DNA of 64,000 bases, taken from contig CP093831.1 of NCBI GenBank assembly GCA_033063855.1, forward strand, positions 26,288,001-26,352,000. The letters are read 5' to 3'. The position numbers were made by a program, and so were the translations under genes. This document shows positions 60,196 to 64,000 of the stretch, one piece after another (the first letter of the stretch is position 1; each line of letters starts with the position of its first letter). The notes below the pieces were generated by a model. That model was given only the letters and a program-made list of their open reading frames with translations, searched no databases and was not told the DNA's origin. The stretch comes from Smittia aterrima (Eukaryota > Arthropoda > Insecta > Diptera > Chironomidae).

Positions 60196-61557
60196 TTAAA
60201 ATCTATCATACACGAAGTGTACTCGTCTATTTGGAAAACGTTTCCTAATCAGATTTTCATATCTTTCTTTGGCTTGTAATCGTTGATTTTCAACTAAAGT
60301 ATGAGTCGTTGCCTTATCATAAATTTCAAGAGTAACACTTGAAACGTTCGGCAATGAATCAAAAATGAAGTAGTGGTGTTTTAACGCAACCATGAATCCT
60401 AATACCAGCTCAGTGATTGAGGTAGAAACTACCCTTGCGACATCGTTATAACATATTTGTCTGAAACAATGCATTCTTAAACTCTTCAGCTTTGGCATTT
60501 TCACGATGACGTCGAAGCTATCTCTGAATACTATGTCTGCATCCAAATTTTCGAGATGATTGCTTTGTGTTTTAAGAAAGTTAGGAAATTCGGTGAAGAA
60601 ATCAGTGCGATCTTCACTAACTGTTATTTTTTCATCAATTGTCAAACTCCTGAGCTTGAATTGAAATCGTTTCCAAGATTCGTCTTCAAATATTTTGATT
60701 ATGTTTTTTGAGACAATTTTGAGAACTTTTAGTTTCTCAAAATTTTCTAACATTTTTGTGAAAATTCCTGCGTTAACAATTTTTTCACCATTTTCGAACT
60801 CAAGCTTTTCGATAGCAACAGAATTTAACAAAATTGTGGCAAAAACTTCGCTCATTGGAGTAGAGTCGGAAATTCGCATTTTCAGTTCTTTTAGCTTTGG
60901 AAACTCTAATAATCGAAAAGATTGCAAGTTTAAGGATGGTACAGAAGGAAGACCATCAGTGTAAATGATAGAGAGACTTTCGACGGATGATTCGATAGAT
61001 GCGAGGAAATTCCAGATGATTTGACTATTTATAAAAAGAGTGTCACTTATATTTACTATTTTCCAGTCGTGAGTCATTTCATAAAAAAAATTGAGTTCCA
61101 CAGCGGTTATAAAGCCTTTGTGTACTTTTATTGAATCGATGTCTCGTCGGATTTCGATATTCTGATATAATCTTGAGCTGTTTTTCAACAAATCAGAATC
61201 ATTTGGATGCAGCTCACGATCAAAAACAACGTTGATTTTCTTCATGAGAACTTTCTTGGAAGCGATGAAATTGTAATAACTTGGACTGACTTTTGAAGCT
61301 GCGATCAAACCTTTGCCGCCTAAATGTTCAAAGATCATCTCGGGAATTCCGAGTAAACGCGAGAAATATTCCAATGGATCCTTGATCGTCAGCTCAGATA
61401 ATTTGATGATTTTCAAGTTTGGTTTTTCATTCAAAAATTCTTTTGGTTTTTCTTCTGTTTTCACATCTGACTTGCTGTCACCGACTTGAACAGCCATAGA
61501 AGTATTTCGCTTCAGTGATGCTTGCTTGCCTGTGATCTTTGCTACGCTTTTCTCCAT
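60196..61557 (-). CDS. F-box/LRR-like protein, paralog 3
   Basis: 453 residues, related to the genes at 31079 and 32890: KLSELTIKDPLEYFSRLLGI, PEMIFEHLGGKGLIAASKVS, ASKKVLMKKINVVFD, then irregular LRR strands (FPKLKELKMRI, FEKLKVLKIVSK, LRSLTIDEKI, MPKLKSLRMHC, LPNVSSVTLEIYD). The N-terminus is Lys/Glu-rich and differs from the others. It is more diverged than paralogs 1 and 2 are from each other. Role in SCF ubiquitination is inferred from the F-box-like segment only. 61558-62152 contains nothing else I can support. Confidence 0.76.
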   Translation of the reverse strand: MEKSVAKITGKQASLKRNTSMAVQVGDSKSDVKTEEKPKEFLNEKPNLKIIKLSELTIKDPLEYFSRLLGIPEMIFEHLGGKGLIAASKVSPSYYNFIASKKVLMKKINVVFDRELHPNDSDLLKNSSRLYQNIEIRRDIDSIKVHKGFITAVELNFFYEMTHDWKIVNISDTLFINSQIIWNFLASIESSVESLSIIYTDGLPSVPSLNLQSFRLLEFPKLKELKMRISDSTPMSEVFATILLNSVAIEKLEFENGEKIVNAGIFTKMLENFEKLKVLKIVSKNIIKIFEDESWKRFQFKLRSLTIDEKITVSEDRTDFFTEFPNFLKTQSNHLENLDADIVFRDSFDVIVKMPKLKSLRMHCFRQICYNDVARVVSTSITELVLGFMVALKHHYFIFDSLPNVSSVTLEIYDKATTHTLVENQRLQAKERYENLIRKRFPNRRVHFVYDRF

Positions 61558-62152
61558 AGTGATAATCTTTGCCTTGAAAGCAAAATAAATACTTTTTTGA
61601 ATTTTTAGGATGGCACGTGTTGAGAATTAAATCAAATACTTTGAAATGGTGATAGATATTAAATACTGAGATCGTTTTTACACTTTCAACTTTAACATCT
61701 AATAGCTTTACAAACAGTCTGTTTGAAACTGACAAAGAAGTAGTCTATTTCGCTTTATTTCGTTCAATCTTTGTTAGTTATCTACTTCTTAACAACCAAT
61801 TAACACAAAAAATTCTTCTGCTACTCCATGAACTCACTCGACTAATAACAACGAAAGACTTTTTGAGAATGACATGAATTAGAATCTTATCCCTTAAATT
61901 ATTTTTCTTTTTCTGTATTAGAATTTCTGAGAGAGAAGAGAAAGGAGTAAAAGAAGATAGGAGAGAATGGGTGCAAAGGAGAGTACATTGTGAGAACGCT
62001 TTTTAAACAAAACAAACGTGCTCATACAGTTGAAACTAAAAGTATTCCTGTAAACATGTTCAGAGCTTTTAAAACACATCAAGATTTTGATCAAAAATAT
62101 TGAACATGTTTTATCCTTACGAACAATTTAGTTCCAAACCTTTCGTTGAAAG

Positions 62153-64000
62153 ATGAAGTGGCCTTTTCTTTTTTTATTTTTAATTTCTGTAAGTACCAGT
62201 GCTTGCTATTCCAAAGAAAACTTAGTACCGATTGCTATCAAGGAATACGCAGAAAACAATTTTGTGAAAAACGGAAAAACTTTTGAAATTGTGTATAATT
62301 CGAAGAACCTGAGCTTAGTTGACGACACAATAAAACTTCTCAGTGGACTGGCTTATCGAGTGACGCAAGTGGACGAATTTGCGACAAACGTCTCGTACAA
62401 ATTCAATACATCAGCGATTTTCATTTTCGATAAACTGGAAAGTTTCATAATCTTTGATCGAAATATAACCAGACACGAATCGGACAGCAAGAAACGCCAT
62501 CTTCTCATCGTTTGCCCGAAGCTTAATACAAGCGAGGTCTTGGGACACTTACCAGGAGAATATTATCCGATTAATCAATATTTGATCGAAGAGAAAGGAC
62601 AAATTTACTTGAAAGAAAATGCTCGGTTCACGCCACAAGCTTGTCACCAGCAACAAGTGATCGAAATCAACAGATTCTCGAAGAAAAGTTTGAAATGGAC
62701 GACGAACAAATTTTCAAATGCAATAATCGATAATTTTCATGGTTGCACGCTCAGGGTTTGTTACTTTGCTAGTAATTTCCTTGAGAATGAGTACAGCTGG
62801 ACAACAACCAAAGATGGTAACGTTGAAAACATTCATACTGAAGGATATTTCTTCAACCTGGCTAAAGAGATGAGTCGTCGATTGAACTTTACAATGGAGA
62901 CTTGGCTCTTTGACTTCATTGAAACTATTCCTCCTCGATATCTGAATGTCACTGAAAAGAAGGTTTACAACACGGAGCCTTATTGTGATTGGCGTCTACA
63001 TTTGTTACCCATTGTTGAATATTTCTTCGAATATTCATCCATCAGTAAACTAATTATCACAGACGAAATGACGATCGTCGTTCCTCCTGGAGCTTTCTAC
63101 ACATCAGAAGAAAAGTTTATTCTACCGTTCGATGAGTTAACTTGGATTCTTCTTGCTTTGGTCTTCGCATCAGCTTTCTCAGTCGTTTTTCTTGTGAGAC
63201 TCTCGAGATCTCATTCGATCGTTGAATTTGTTAATGGCGAGAATGTTTCGTCTCCTGGATTAAATATTGTCGCAACTTTCATGGGAATCGGACAACTCAA
63301 ATTACCAACAAGAAACGTTGCCAGGATTCTGCTCATGAACTTCGTCATCTTCAGTTTAATCATGAGAACTGCTTACCAAGGAGTCTACTTCGTGTTTCTG
63401 ACAACGAATCCACAAAAGAAACCAATCAGCTCACTCGAGCAAATCGTGAAGATGAACATTCCAGTTTACACTTCAACGGATGAAAAATTTCGAGATTCAT
63501 TGAATTTAGATGTCTTGAAGCCGTAAGTGTTTTACTAGAAAACTTTTAGCGTTTAAGTAAAAAAGTATTTCATATCTTTCAGACTAAACTTTAAAAATAT
63601 GACAATCAAGGAAACGCCATTACGTTTCGTTCAAATTCAAAATTCTTCGTTTGACGGATGCATTCTAGAAACTTCTGTTTATCTCGGTAGAAGCAGCAAA
63701 TATACGGGCACCCTTACTTTCAATTACTTGGAAGTCAACATTTTTACAATAAGCATCGCAATTCAACTGCATCATTCGTTCGATTCGAAAGTTGTTGATT
63801 CAGGATTCATCGAAAGCGGAATTATCGAAAATTGGTCAAATCGCATAAAATATTTTGCTGAACTTAAAGTAAGGAAAGCAGAAGAATCGAATCTTGTTGT
63901 TCTCTCGATGGATCATCTCGCGACTGGATTTTACATTTGGCTTTGCGCTCTATCATTGTCGGTCATCGCATTCATTGCAGAGCTCTGTCATTTTCATCTG
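62153..64000 (+). CDS. Divergent ionotropic receptor (iGluR-like), partial at right edge
   Basis: Exon 1 (62153-63522) and exon 2 (63583 onward, still open at 64000) join through a 60-bp intron at a Pro codon. Signal peptide MKWPFLFLFLISVSTSAC. A poorly conserved N-terminal domain is followed by ligand-binding lobe S1 (GCTLRVCYFAS, GYFFNLAKEMSRRLNF, MTIVVPPGAF). The channel helices are LTWILLALVFASAFSVVFL and, after the pore loop, VARILLMNFVIFSLIMRTAY. QGVYFVFL opens lobe S2, and a last helix (FYIWLCALSLSVIAFIAEL) reaches the edge. Insect IRs of this kind are chemosensory cation channels; the ligand is unknown. The glutamate-binding Arg/Thr/Asp set is not evident, as in divergent IRs. Confidence 0.88.

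Overview
The window is eukaryotic and almost certainly insect DNA. It is AT-rich, genes carry short introns (about 50-60 bp) with GT-AG borders, and recognisable products include a secreted ferritin cluster, ninjurin, DnaJ-1-type Hsp40, NELF-D/TH1, PTPMT1, succinate dehydrogenase subunit D and an ionotropic-receptor-like channel. Many genes have the arthropod initiator TCAGTT. I infer a dipteran, probably a nematoceran (midge or mosquito-like), but nothing here fixes the species.

Layout. 1-4.8 kb (minus strand) and 36-59.6 kb (plus strand) hold one tandemly expanded family. Its members have a signal peptide, a Cys-bounded leucine-rich-repeat (LRR) block of about 200 residues and a coiled coil, then either a membrane anchor with a conserved short tail or a soluble end. 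I count thirteen open members (one running off the left edge, one lacking the LRRs, several truncated), one copy with two frameshifts, and about six relics. The genes share a compact upstream block: GATAAG, then 25-46 bp later TCAGTT, then a near-invariant leader ending AGAGAACATGG. 5.3-10.9 kb is repeat-rich: satellite and inverted repeats, a non-LTR retrotransposon cut by a 100-N assembly gap, an ankyrin-like gene fragment and two facing copies of a nuclease 3' end. 11.5-16.3 kb has ninjurin, a heat-shock-type DnaJ gene and NELF-D. 17.6-25.6 kb is a ferritin cluster with three heavy-chain and three light-chain genes plus a heavy-chain relic. 25.8-30.6 kb has a UBASH3/Sts-like phosphatase, PTPMT1 and SdhD. 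31-35.8 kb has a head-to-head pair of F-box-type genes, a broken third copy and a short-chain dehydrogenase. A BTB gene (37.8 kb), a canonical F-box/LRR gene (42.9 kb) and another F-box paralog (60.2 kb, minus) lie within or beside the LRR array. The right edge is an ionotropic receptor gene.

Two systems stand out. First, the LRR/coiled-coil family resembles in architecture the mosquito LRIM/APL1 immune proteins (secreted long, short, transmembrane and coil-less forms); this is architectural inference, not proven homology. It is being remodelled by mobile elements: a hAT-like element with a perfect 8-bp target duplication sits in one promoter, and a tRNA-derived SINE-like element whose 13-bp target duplication copies the initiator sits in another. 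Second, two of the three heavy-chain ferritins have lost key ferroxidase ligands (Glu27 and Glu62 in human numbering) while keeping signal peptides and the fold, and they sit with two nearly identical light-chain paralogs. That suggests secreted ferritins with a changed role.
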